6,902 nucleotides of DNA from Planctomycetota bacterium (GCA_029777755.1 JAKORQ010000064.1:1-6902); one strand, 5' to 3'; positions 1-6,890 are shown, counted from the first letter of the stretch. Numbers and translations: made by a program. Notes: a model not told the origin generated them from the sequence alone.

Positions 1-96
1 ATCAATGCCTTTCCGTGGCAGGGGTGCACATATATCCAATCGAGCATGGTGATGGTGAAAACTTTTCAGTCCCCGTGCAGCCACTGCGTTTTGTAG

Positions 97-124
97 TTGT
101 AGGGAACCTTCCGCTTGGTATACT
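97..124 (+). promoter_or_regulatory. Possible sigma70-type promoter
   Basis: A TATACT box at 119-124 (5 of 6 matches to TATAAT) is preceded, after a 16-base spacer, by TTGTAG at 97-102, which matches only the first three bases of TTGACA. If real, transcription would begin near 131 and give a leader of about 160 bases before the first prepilin-like gene. The weak -35 box and the unknown promoter preferences of this organism keep this tentative. Confidence 0.25.
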
Positions 125-158
125 TTCTGGTAGTAGTTCGCATGTCTGATTGGCCTAC

Positions 159-182
159 CTGCGCCGGGCCTTGATGGCGCAG
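159..182 (+). terminator. Leader hairpin, possible weak terminator or attenuator
   Basis: CTGCGCC (159-165) and GGCGCAG (176-182) form a perfect 7-bp GC-rich stem around a 10-base loop. It is followed by CTTTAG, so there are only three Ts. It could end transcription from a gene left of the window or fold in the leader of the prepilin-like pair. The short T run makes efficient intrinsic termination doubtful. Confidence 0.3.
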
Positions 183-291
183 CTTTAGATGACAACCTGT
201 GGACTTTTGCGCGCGGAGGTATCGAACTCAGGTTCAAAGACGGCGTAGCTGTTTAGGCTCAATCCATCACGTCCAGGCCAAAGGAGAGAGT

Positions 292-1207
292 ATGCAACGT
301 CAAGGTCATTGTTCGGGGTCCCAACTGCGAGCATTCACTCTAGTCGAACTACTTGTCGTGATAGGAATTATCGCTCTGCTCATCAATTCTGCTGCCATCC
401 CTGGCAAGGGCACGACAGGTCGCGGTCCAGCTGCAGTGCGCCACGCAGCTGAAGCAGATCGGCATGGCGATGTACATGTACAATCAGGACTACAAGAAGC
501 TGCCCAACGGATGGGCCGATCCATCAACCGGCAACTGGGCCGTGCTGATAGGGTCGTACCTTGGCGCCCCGCTGAGCCGACCGGCAAACTCCCAGGAGCC
601 CTGGACGGCAAAGGTGTTCCAGTGCCCCGAGGCACTGCCGCCCAAGATGACCGGCATCGACGACAATGGCGATGACCCGACCTATCCCGGCGGCCACTGG
701 GGCAGGGTTGTCCACTACTCCCCCCATCCACGCGTGATCGTTCATCCCGATCCCAACGGCGATCCTGCCACCGGACAGCCGATAAAGTTCCGCTCGCTTG
801 AGAGCATCAAGAACTCCGCTGAAAAGGCGATTGTCTGGGACGGCCCCAACTCATTCGTCAGCAATGAGGCTGACAGGTGGGGCATGGCACATCCGGACAA
901 TCGGCATCTTGATGGCAATGGCATGTGGAGTCACCGCTTTGCCGATCCCCCGCCGGCGTCCTACACCGGCGACCTCGACATGCCGCCCGCTCTCGGCGAG
1001 AACGGCTATGCCAGCGGATCGAGCCTGGCTGTCGCAATTGCCATCATCAAGCAGTACAACAAGGACTTGCAGGATTACAGGAAGTGTCAGATGCGTTTCC
1101 GTCACCGGGACAATACCAGTATCAATCTGCTGTATGCTGACGGACACGTTGAGAGCAAGGCGATCGGCGAAGTGAAACGCCGGGAGATATTGATAAACGT
1201 TAACTAG
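292..1207 (+). pseudogene. Prepilin-like protein with H-X11-DG tail, frameshifted
   Basis: The N-terminal frame begins at ATG 292, five bases after AGGAG (282-286), and encodes a type IV prepilin-like leader (LRAFTLVELLVVIGIIALLI). It breaks inside the hydrophobic helix: after codon ATC (382-384) a single A at 385 stands where the paralog at 1333 has a whole Ser codon (TCC). Reading then resumes perfectly with ILLPSLARARQ from 386 and stays open to TAG at 1205-1207. Restoring two bases gives about 305 residues, close to the intact neighbour (300). Unrepaired, the first frame runs out of phase and stops at 673-675 after 127 residues. The second frame has an ATG at 464 but would lack leader and helix. 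The rest is well preserved: FQCPEALPP, DDPTYPGGHWG, AIVWDGP, and RHRDNTSINLLYADGH. Family members are exported pseudopilin-like proteins of unknown specific role. A recent mutation or a sequence error are both possible; no slippery sequence argues for programmed frameshifting. Confidence 0.85.
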
Positions 1208-1222
1208 GAGAGATGCCGGGGC

Positions 1223-1246
1223 GAGGCCGTGCCACAACGCGGCCTC
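1223..1246 (+). terminator. Intergenic hairpin between the two prepilin-like genes
   Basis: GAGGCCG (1223-1229) pairs with CGGCCTC (1240-1246). The stem extends inward through a T-G wobble and a G-C pair to nine pairs around a CCACAA loop. The following bases (ATTCTCAT) are only moderately T-rich. It could be a partial terminator or a stabilising or processing hairpin that sets the relative expression of the two genes. Confidence 0.35.
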
Positions 1247-1332
1247 ATTCTCATCCACGCATCCGTGTGTGGAAGGGAAACAGGGAGCCAGTCTCGGCTC
1301 AAAGTTGTTTGTTTGTAGCCAGAGGAGAGACT

Positions 1333-2235
1333 ATGACACGTCAATGTGTGGTTCCGGGAAAAGGGGCACGAGCTTTCACTCTCGTCGAGCTCCTTGTCGT
1401 CATTGGTATCATCGCGCTGCTGATCTCCATTCTGTTGCCGTCGCTGGCCAGGGCCAGGCAATCGGCGCTCCAGCTTCAGTGCTCGTCGAACCTGCGGCAG
1501 ATCGGCATGGCGATGTTCATGTACAGCAATGATTACCACATGCTGCCCGCCACCTGGGAGCGCGGCAACTGGTGCGTGGGAATCGGCAGCTACCTGGGCG
1601 CCCCGCTGAGCCAGCCATCCGGGTCGCAGGAGGTCTGGACAGCGAAGGTCTTCCAGTGTCCAGATGCCATCCCGCCCAGGATGACTGGGATTGACGACAA
1701 CGGTGGTGACCCGACCTATCCCGGCGGACACTGGGGTATCGTCAATCACTACACAGCCCACCCGCGCATCGTCGTTCACATTGATACCGATGCCGACACC
1801 GCGGTGATGGTGAAGCGCCGCTCGCTGGAGTCCGTGAGGAACGCCGCGGATAAGGCCATCGTGTGGGACGGCCCGCAGGTGCCGCACAGCAATGAACCGA
1901 ATCGCTTTGGTATCGCCTGGCCGGAAGCCCGCCACCTGGACGGCACCGGCTGGTGGAACCATCACTTCATCGATCCGCCGCCGTCTTGGTACACCGGTCC
2001 CCTGGACATGCCTCCCACCGTCGGTGACGTTGCATACACCGGCAACGACCTGGCGACTGCTATCTCGATCATCAAGCAGTACAACAAGGACTTCCAGAAC
2101 CCCACGAAGTGCCAGATGCGCTATCGCCACCGGAACAATACCAGCATCAACGTGCTGTATGCTGACGGGCACGTCGAGAGCAAGGCCATCGGTGAGCTGA
2201 AGCGTCGCGAGCTTTTGTTCAACCGGAGCAACTAG
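1333..2235 (+). CDS. Prepilin-like protein with N-terminal methylation motif and H-X11-DG tail
   Basis: This is a 300-residue exported protein of the large planctomycete-type pseudopilin family. ATG 1333 is chosen because AGAGGAG (1321-1327) sits five bases upstream and the start puts the leader directly before the prepilin motif; the longer reading from 1213 adds 40 residues with no such support. Residues 1-14 form a short basic leader. The peptidase recognition region is A14/F15-T-L-V-E19, with Glu at +5 and Ala instead of the usual Gly at -1. A hydrophobic helix spans about 17-36. The helix continues into SLARARQSALQLQCSSNLRQIGMAMFMY, typical of the family. The C-terminus has RHRNNTSINVLYADGH, with H266 and D278-G279 separated by 11 residues, whereas the named family motif has nine. 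Cysteines occur at FQCP and KCQMR. By eye it is about 60% identical to the broken upstream copy. Such proteins are thought to be processed by a prepilin peptidase and assembled or anchored at the inner membrane; the specific role is unknown. Confidence 0.9.
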   Translation: MTRQCVVPGKGARAFTLVELLVVIGIIALLISILLPSLARARQSALQLQCSSNLRQIGMAMFMYSNDYHMLPATWERGNWCVGIGSYLGAPLSQPSGSQEVWTAKVFQCPDAIPPRMTGIDDNGGDPTYPGGHWGIVNHYTAHPRIVVHIDTDADTAVMVKRRSLESVRNAADKAIVWDGPQVPHSNEPNRFGIAWPEARHLDGTGWWNHHFIDPPPSWYTGPLDMPPTVGDVAYTGNDLATAISIIKQYNKDFQNPTKCQMRYRHRNNTSINVLYADGHVESKAIGELKRRELLFNRSN

Positions 2236-2250
2236 ACCCAGGCAGGTTAA

Positions 2251-2296
2251 GCGCAGGTCCGCGTGATGGAATCCATCACGTCGGCCCTGCGCTTTT
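2251..2296 (+). terminator. Long two-part intrinsic terminator after the prepilin-like pair
   Basis: An outer stem, GCGCAGG (2251-2257) with CCTGCGC (2286-2292), encloses an inner stem, CGTGATGG (2262-2269) with CCATCACG (2273-2280), closed by an AAT loop. Between them CCG (2259-2261) can pair with CGG (2282-2284), leaving one mismatch and one bulged T. TTTT (2293-2296) follows. It lies 15 bases after the prepilin-like stop codon, as expected for a rho-independent terminator, although the T run is short. Confidence 0.75.
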
Positions 2297-2327
2297 CAGC
2301 CGGCTGTGACAATCCGGTTCGCAATAC

Positions 2328-2342
2328 AGGAGAAGCCTCGTG
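2328..2342 (+). promoter_or_regulatory. Ribosome binding site supporting a GTG start
   Basis: AGGAG (2328-2332) lies seven bases before GTG 2340-2342. No ATG is available in this frame near the site, and the hydrophobic anchor begins about 12 codons later, so this site decides the start of the small membrane protein. Confidence 0.7.
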
Positions 2343-2807
2343 AGTTTCCGGAACTTCGTAAACAAACAGAAGCCTCTCATCACCGTTGTTTCCCTTATTC
2401 TCGTGGGCGTCGCGATATACACGTCGTTCAGCACGCTCAAGGGAACGCCGCGTGGTGAAATCCAGACCAGGGCCTACTACACCACCGATGACGGGAAGAC
2501 GTGGTTTGTCGATGACGTGAACAAAGCGCCCCCGTTCGAGACCGCGGATGGCAAGATAGCCGTGGGAGCCGTGATCGTCAGTTGCCAGGGCGGCAAGAAC
2601 CCCTTCCCCCTCTATCTCTGGAGATACTCGGAGGAAGCCAAGAAGGCCCTCGAGCAAAATCGCACGGTCGATCTTACCTACATGCGTGAGCTCAAGAAGC
2701 CTGGCGATTCCCAGTGGGTATCCATGCGAGATATGGTCAGGGCATCGGCACTCCAGAGTGTCTCCTGCCCTCCCGGCCAAAGTGACTACGTGGAACTCAT
2801 ACCCTAA
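2340..2807 (+). CDS. Small membrane-anchored protein of unknown function
   Basis: This gene encodes 155 residues from a GTG start. A short basic N-terminus (residues 1-11) precedes a single hydrophobic segment at about 12-30 (PLITVVSLILVGVAIYTSF). It is followed by a soluble domain that by the positive-inside rule should face the periplasm. The domain opens with AYYTTDDGKTWFVDDVNKAPPF (45-66), then a VGAVIVSC segment with C82, a YLWRY motif (92-96) and a second cysteine at C143 in VSCPP. I recall similar small planctomycete proteins combining a 'Y..DDGK..F....K.PP' segment, a central Cys and a 'YL.+Y' segment; no function is known to me, and this resemblance is from memory. C82 and C143 could form a disulfide outside the cytoplasm. 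The gene sits between two terminators, so it is probably its own transcription unit, though no clear promoter is visible in the 43 bases between them. It is convergent with topA. Confidence 0.85.
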   Translation: MSFRNFVNKQKPLITVVSLILVGVAIYTSFSTLKGTPRGEIQTRAYYTTDDGKTWFVDDVNKAPPFETADGKIAVGAVIVSCQGGKNPFPLYLWRYSEEAKKALEQNRTVDLTYMRELKKPGDSQWVSMRDMVRASALQSVSCPPGQSDYVELIP

Positions 2808-2835
2808 CCCGATCCATCGATAGCCACGCAAACTA

Positions 2836-2874
2836 CAAGAGCCCAAGACATCGCGCCTGGGCTCTTGCGTTTTT
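2836..2874 (+). terminator. Strong intrinsic terminator after the small membrane protein
   Basis: CAAGAGCCCA (2836-2845) and TGGGCTCTTG (2858-2867) form a perfect 10-bp stem with a 12-base loop. CG and then TTTTT (2870-2874) follow. It begins 28 bases after the stop codon of the + strand gene. Read on the - strand, the same hairpin is followed only by TAGTTTG, so it would be a weaker stop for transcription arriving from topA. Confidence 0.88.
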
Positions 2875-3107
2875 CTAGTCTAGAGCTGCTCGACTTCACG
2901 TGGAGCTGCTTGTCCACAAGCCGCGGGACGTCGATTCGGAAGAAGTCTGCCCGACCAGCATTCACATTGACCGGCTTCGAGAGGTCAATGCTGTCCTGGC
3001 TGCTGCGTCTCCTGAACTCCCAGGCTCTGGTCGTGCGCGTTCGTCGAGGATCACCTTTACCGCCCGCTCCACCTACGGTGGTTGCTCTAATTTACTTCTC
3101 GATCTTT
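2875..3107. other. Gap between the + strand terminator and the topA stop, no supported gene
   Basis: No gene with a start codon, ribosome binding site and recognisable motif is visible on either strand. A small hairpin (CCACC TAC GGTGG, around 3070-3082) lacks a T run on either strand. Reading frames are open on both strands over parts of the gap, as expected in GC-rich DNA. No obvious intrinsic terminator for topA is found directly after its stop codon. Confidence 0.5.
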
Positions 3108-5804
3108 TTACAGCGTCAGGTCAGGCAGACCCTCATCGACCGATTCCCCGCTCGCGGCCGCGCCTCGCTGGCCTTCGCCGTTGATCCCCAGTTCCTCCAG
3201 CAGGCGCGCCGGCACTTCCGCGGTATTCTTGCACTTTGGGTAATGCGAGCAGCCGAGGAAAGGCCCGCGCTTCGAGTAGCGGATGACCATGGGATTGCCG
3301 CACTCCTGGCAATCGATGTCGGTGGCGATGGTCTGGCCCTTGGCCGCCTGCTGGACGGCCGGGCTCTCACCGCGCAGCTTGGCGACCAGCTCGAGTCCCT
3401 TCTGCGTCTCTTTCTTCAGCTTTGGCACCATGGCCTCAAGCTTCTCACGCTGCTCTCCCTCGACCTTGCTGAGCATCATCATGCCGCGACACTTGGGAAA
3501 CTTCGAACACGACAGCCACGGCCCCCGCTTGCCATCGCGCAGGTACATCATGCTCTGGCACTTGGGGCACTTCACCTCAGTCTCCAGCGGTGGAGACTTC
3601 GGCGGCTGCGGATTGCCATCCTTGTCCAGGCTGACGATGAAGCTGCAAACCGGCTGGCCATCGTCTCCCTTGGTGCCGTAGCCACTGCATCCCAGGAAGG
3701 TGCCGAAGCGCCCCTGCCGCTTGATCATCTCCCGACCGCACTTGGGGCACTTGTACTCCGATACCTCGCGCATCTTCGGCTTACCCTGCGCGTCCACCGG
3801 CTGGGTGTTCTTGCAATCGCTGTTGCTGCAAGCAAGGAAAAACCCGTTCGAGCTGATGCGATAGAGCATCTTCGAGCCGCACTTGTCGCAGGTGTACGGC
3901 GAATCCATGCCGCCGGCATGCTCGATCTTCCCAAGCGCCCCTTCCACATTCTCGTGGAATGGCCCGTAAAAATCTCGCAGCAGCTTCACCCAGTCCAGGT
4001 GCTCGGCCTCCACGCTATCAAGCTTTGACTCCATGTCGGCCGTGAACTGCACGTCCATGATCTGCGGGAAGGCCTGGAGCAGCTTGTCGGTCACCACCAT
4101 CCCCAGCAACGTGGCATGGAACCGACGATCGATCTGCTCGACATACTTGCGATCCTGGATCGTCGAAATGATCGACGCATACGTGCTCGGCCGGCCGATC
4201 CCAAGTCGCTCCAGCTCCTTCACCAGGCTCGCCTCGGTAAACCTTGGCGGCGGCTGCGTGAAGTGCTGCGTGGGCGTGATCTCGATCGGGTATACGCGCT
4301 TGCCCTCTTCCAGTTCCGGCAGAAGCTGATCTTCGCTGGTGACTCCTGCCACCTTCATGAAACCGTCGAACACCAGCTTGCGACCGGTCGCCTTGAAGAC
4401 CACCTCGCCGGCCGGCGACTGGGCGCTGATCAGCACCGTGGTCTGGTCAAACTCCGCTGGCTTCATCTGGCAGGCCACGAACCTGTTCCAGATAAGGGTG
4501 TAGAGCTTCAGTTCCTCGGCCGACAGCTTGCTGGCCGCCGCCCGCGGCGTGAGACTCACATCGGTAGGGCGAATCGCTTCGTGCGCCTCCTGCGCGCTCT
4601 TGTTGGAGGAGGCGTAAAAGTTCGGTTTCTCCGGCAGATACTTCTCGCCGAGCTTGTCGGCGATGAAGCCGCGAACCATCTGCAGCGCATCGCTCGACAG
4701 GTTCGTCGAGTCGGTTCGCATGTAGGTGATGTATCCGGATTCATACAGCGCCTGGGCGATGCGCATCGTGCGCTGCGCCCCCATGCCCAGCCGGCTGGAT
4801 GCCGCCTGCTGCATGGTGCTGGTGATGAACGGGGCATGCGGCCGCGTGGAGGTGCGTCGCTTCTCCACCGACTTCACGCGATACTCAGGCGCGGCAGCCA
4901 CCTTACCCTGCAGATTCACCAAATACCGCGCCGGACCCTTGCCTTCAGGATCCTCAGTAACCTGCTCGGCCGTCACCTCAAAGCCGCAGGCCTGGGCCAG
5001 CTCACGTGCGCGATCCTTGCCGACCTTGTCCAGCTTCTCGCCGGCAACCTCCACCAACTCCGCCCCGAACGACCGGTGATCCGCCAGCCACTTCTGCTTC
5101 TCGGGTTTCGTTCGCTCGCCGTTATCAGTATTAGTGAGGAAATCCGTCCAGGCGCCAGCCAGCTTCGCAGCCGCCTGCTCATCGACCGCATCCGCGAAGA
5201 TCGAGCCGATCGTCCAGTACTCTGTCGGCACGAACGCGGCGATCTCGCGTTCGCGATCGACGATCAGCCGCACCGCCACGCTCTGCACCCTCCCCGCCGA
5301 CAATCCCTTGGCCACCTTCCGCCAGAGGATGGGGGAAATCTCGTAGCCGACTATGCGATCCAGTATCCGCCGGGCCTGCTGGGCATTCACGCGATTGATG
5401 TCGATCTGTTGTGGCCGTTCGAAAGCCTTACGGATCTCATTGCGGGTGATGGCGTTGAAGATCACGCGCTTGGCGTTCTGGTCCGGGATCCGCAGCGCCT
5501 CTTTTAGATGCCAGGCGATGGCCTCTCCCTCTCGGTCCAAGTCGGTTGCCAGATAGACATCGCTGGCCTGCTTCGCCAGCTTCTTCAGCTCAGTGAGGAC
5601 CTTGGAGCGGCTTGAGAGGATCTCGTACTGGGGCTCAAAAGTCTTCAGGTCGACGCCCATCCCCTTGGGGGGCAGGTCGCGCACGTGCCCCATGGACGCC
5701 TTCACAACGAAGTTGTCACCAAGGTACTTGTTTATCGTCTTCGCCTTGGCAGGCGATTCGACGATAACGAGATTCTTCCCACCTTTGGTTGCTTTTGATG
5801 CCAT
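3108..5804 (-). CDS. topA: DNA topoisomerase I (type IA)
   Basis: This 898-residue cytoplasmic enzyme relaxes negative supercoils by cutting one strand through a 5'-phosphotyrosine link. The N-terminal Toprim domain starts with NLVIVESPAKAKTI (metal-site E16) and holds the acidic triad in ATDLDREGE (D88, D90, E92). SAGRVQSVAVRLIVDRERE lies at 169-187. The active-site segment is YITYMRTDSTNLS, with catalytic Y361 followed by R363. LGIGRPSTYASII (534-546) is another family hallmark. The C-terminal part carries four Cys4 zinc ribbons: C639/C642/C659/C664, C686/C689/C706/C720, C746/C749/C766/C772 and C832/C835/C852/C858. A charged helical linker (about 775-830) separates the third and fourth. The protein is somewhat longer than the E. 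coli enzyme (865 residues), partly because of extra sequence at about 205-312. The start is ATG at 5804-5802, with GGAAGA as a modest ribosome binding site four bases upstream. The gene is intact with all catalytic residues, and is divergent from the RraA-like gene. Confidence 0.98.
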   Translation of the reverse strand: MASKATKGGKNLVIVESPAKAKTINKYLGDNFVVKASMGHVRDLPPKGMGVDLKTFEPQYEILSSRSKVLTELKKLAKQASDVYLATDLDREGEAIAWHLKEALRIPDQNAKRVIFNAITRNEIRKAFERPQQIDINRVNAQQARRILDRIVGYEISPILWRKVAKGLSAGRVQSVAVRLIVDREREIAAFVPTEYWTIGSIFADAVDEQAAAKLAGAWTDFLTNTDNGERTKPEKQKWLADHRSFGAELVEVAGEKLDKVGKDRARELAQACGFEVTAEQVTEDPEGKGPARYLVNLQGKVAAAPEYRVKSVEKRRTSTRPHAPFITSTMQQAASSRLGMGAQRTMRIAQALYESGYITYMRTDSTNLSSDALQMVRGFIADKLGEKYLPEKPNFYASSNKSAQEAHEAIRPTDVSLTPRAAASKLSAEELKLYTLIWNRFVACQMKPAEFDQTTVLISAQSPAGEVVFKATGRKLVFDGFMKVAGVTSEDQLLPELEEGKRVYPIEITPTQHFTQPPPRFTEASLVKELERLGIGRPSTYASIISTIQDRKYVEQIDRRFHATLLGMVVTDKLLQAFPQIMDVQFTADMESKLDSVEAEHLDWVKLLRDFYGPFHENVEGALGKIEHAGGMDSPYTCDKCGSKMLYRISSNGFFLACSNSDCKNTQPVDAQGKPKMREVSEYKCPKCGREMIKRQGRFGTFLGCSGYGTKGDDGQPVCSFIVSLDKDGNPQPPKSPPLETEVKCPKCQSMMYLRDGKRGPWLSCSKFPKCRGMMMLSKVEGEQREKLEAMVPKLKKETQKGLELVAKLRGESPAVQQAAKGQTIATDIDCQECGNPMVIRYSKRGPFLGCSHYPKCKNTAEVPARLLEELGINGEGQRGAAASGESVDEGLPDLTL

Positions 5805-6149
5805 TTAATCTTCCGAAATACCCTGGCACTACTACGTTGCAGATCACCACCAGTGCTGCTGCCAGATCACTTTTCACCGCACTTACCACCCGGCAACAAC
5901 ACCCTCCTCTGCCGTTTATCAAAGGGCGATGAGTTTCACCGCGGAACTTCGGGATTGTCAAGCACGATTTCCATACTCTCTCCTAAGTCAAGGCATAACA
6001 ACATCTTACCGATGGCATTTTCCGGCCGGACTCGTCCCTGCGCCTGCATGGTCAACCAGACAATACATAAATGTCAGCCCCGGCAGGCTCTTCCATTTCC
6101 CCCTGGCAGAAGCTAAACGTGTGCTTACTTGGGAAGGAGTTCATTTCCT
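5805..6149. other. Divergent intergenic region between topA and the RraA-like gene
   Basis: These 345 bases should contain the promoters of both neighbours. I find no pair of -35/-10 boxes good enough to name. An AT-richer patch, AATACATAAATG near 6063-6074, is the best location for a + strand -10 region about 80 bases before the RraA-like start. On the - strand a GGAGG-like stretch (complement of 5911-5916) is followed only by a reading frame of about a dozen codons, so it is probably chance. No inverted repeat long enough to propose an operator was found. Confidence 0.45.
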
Positions 6150-6152
6150 ATG
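6134..6152 (+). promoter_or_regulatory. Ribosome binding site deciding the RraA-like start
   Basis: AAGGAG (6134-6139) lies ten bases before ATG 6150-6152. A TTG at 6129 in the same frame would overlap this site and add seven residues, so the ATG is preferred. Confidence 0.75.
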
Positions 6153-6890
6153 TCGCTACCTGATCCATGGGCGTTGGCGAAGCGCTATTCGAGGTATCTG
6201 CGGGTCACTGATGTGGTCGACGGGCTGGATGCGGTCGGCCGGGCCGGACATTGCCTGCTGGACCGCAGCATCCGCCCACTGTGGATGGGCATGCGCTTCT
6301 TCGGGCCGGCCGTTACTATGCGCGTCCTGCCCACCCAGAGGCCCATGCCGATCCTCTCCCGCGACGACGCCCTGCGTCAGCACGCCATATGGGGAGAGAT
6401 GGGCGGATGGCGTGCCAATCTCGATTCCCACGTCCAGCCCGGCTGCGTGATCGTCACCTCCACCGGCGGCGCGCCTGAGTGCGGCTACTGGGGCTCCAAC
6501 AACTCCATGGACATGCAGACACGCGGTGCGGTCGGCATCGTCACCGAGGGCTACTGCCGCGACACCGAGGAGGTGATCATCCAGAAGTCTCCCGTCGCCT
6601 GCGCCGCCGTCGGTCGACCGATCATCCCCGGGCGCACCGAGTTGCACGAGGTTCAGGTGCCCATCTCGTGCGGCGGCTGCATGATACGCCCTGGTGACAT
6701 AGTCGGCTGCGACTGGGATGGCGCGGTGGTGGTCCCGCTGGAAGTGGCCGAGGACGTACTGGTGATCGCCGCCCGCATCTGCGTGGATGATCGCCGGAGC
6801 CGGCGTCGGCTATATGAAAAGCTCGGCAAGCCGTTCGATGAAACCGTCGATTGGGAAGGCGCCGCCGAGTGGTTCAAGGATCTCCTGTAA
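6150..6890 (+). CDS. RraA / HMG-CHA aldolase family protein
   Basis: This 246-residue cytoplasmic protein belongs to the family that includes the RNase E inhibitor RraA and the metal-dependent 4-hydroxy-4-methyl-2-oxoglutarate/4-carboxy-4-hydroxy-2-oxoadipate aldolases; older databases mislabel it as a dimethylmenaquinone methyltransferase. Visible hallmarks are TDVVDGLDAVGR (20-31), FFGPAVTMRV (50-59), HVQPGCVIVTSTGG (94-107), and the core YWGSNNSMD with RGAVGIVTEGYCRD (113-138). It ends with PISCGGCMIRPGDIVGCDWDGAVVVP (171-196). R137 and D138 match the substrate-binding Arg and metal-binding Asp of the aldolases. The second acidic residue of the D-X20-R-D metal site is Ser116 here, and the usual D of the 'VDG' segment is E133. 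E141 fits the R-D-X2-E pattern of RraA-type members. The C-terminus has a basic-acidic helix (DDRRSRRRLYEKLG). It may be a lyase acting on a hydroxy-oxo acid or a member without aldolase activity; the substrate cannot be read from the context. The gene is transcribed away from topA and its downstream neighbour lies outside the window. Confidence 0.88.
   Translation: MSLPDPWALAKRYSRYLRVTDVVDGLDAVGRAGHCLLDRSIRPLWMGMRFFGPAVTMRVLPTQRPMPILSRDDALRQHAIWGEMGGWRANLDSHVQPGCVIVTSTGGAPECGYWGSNNSMDMQTRGAVGIVTEGYCRDTEEVIIQKSPVACAAVGRPIIPGRTELHEVQVPISCGGCMIRPGDIVGCDWDGAVVVPLEVAEDVLVIAARICVDDRRSRRRLYEKLGKPFDETVDWEGAAEWFKDLL

Larger units (their letters stand above)
1..291. other. Upstream region with no convincing gene
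   Basis: I see no supported gene here. On the + strand a frame starting at position 3 stays open to a TGA at 147-149 (48 codons). It could be the last part of a gene entering from the left, ending in residues like LPLGILSGSSSHV, but I recognise no motif in it. The base composition is less GC-rich by eye than the coding regions that follow. The stretch holds a possible promoter (97-124), a hairpin (159-182) and the Shine-Dalgarno sequence of the first prepilin-like gene (AAGGAG, 281-286). An in-frame upstream extension of that gene from 199 exists, but it lacks a good ribosome binding site and would place 31 unrelated residues before the prepilin leader. Confidence 0.5.

Noticed and set aside
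376..394. Programmed ribosomal frameshifting to join the two halves of the first prepilin-like gene.
   Set aside because: No slippery heptamer, homopolymer run or suitable downstream hairpin is seen at the break; a simple 2-base loss relative to the paralog explains it.
1204..2172. A 322-codon - strand open frame opposite the intact prepilin-like gene.
   Set aside because: It lies almost entirely opposite a gene with clear family motifs and has no motif of its own.
2804..3091. An open - strand frame of 95 codons downstream of topA, with a 'PVNVNAGRADFF' stretch that faintly recalls a helix-hairpin-helix start.
   Set aside because: There is no ATG or good ribosome binding site near its beginning, it runs through the clear + strand terminator hairpin, and no full motif is present. 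Chance open frames are common in GC-rich DNA.
2865..4028. A 387-codon + strand open frame antisense to the end of topA.
   Set aside because: It overlaps a certain gene on the other strand, its translation is low-complexity Leu/Arg/Ala/His-rich, and it starts inside a terminator.
4116..5507. A 463-codon + strand open frame antisense to the middle of topA.
   Set aside because: It is a shadow of topA produced by codon bias; the composition is Arg/Leu/His-rich with no recognisable domain.
5716..5961. An 81-codon - strand open frame overlapping the topA start.
   Set aside because: It overlaps the topA coding start in another frame, has no domain, and its Shine-Dalgarno support is poor.
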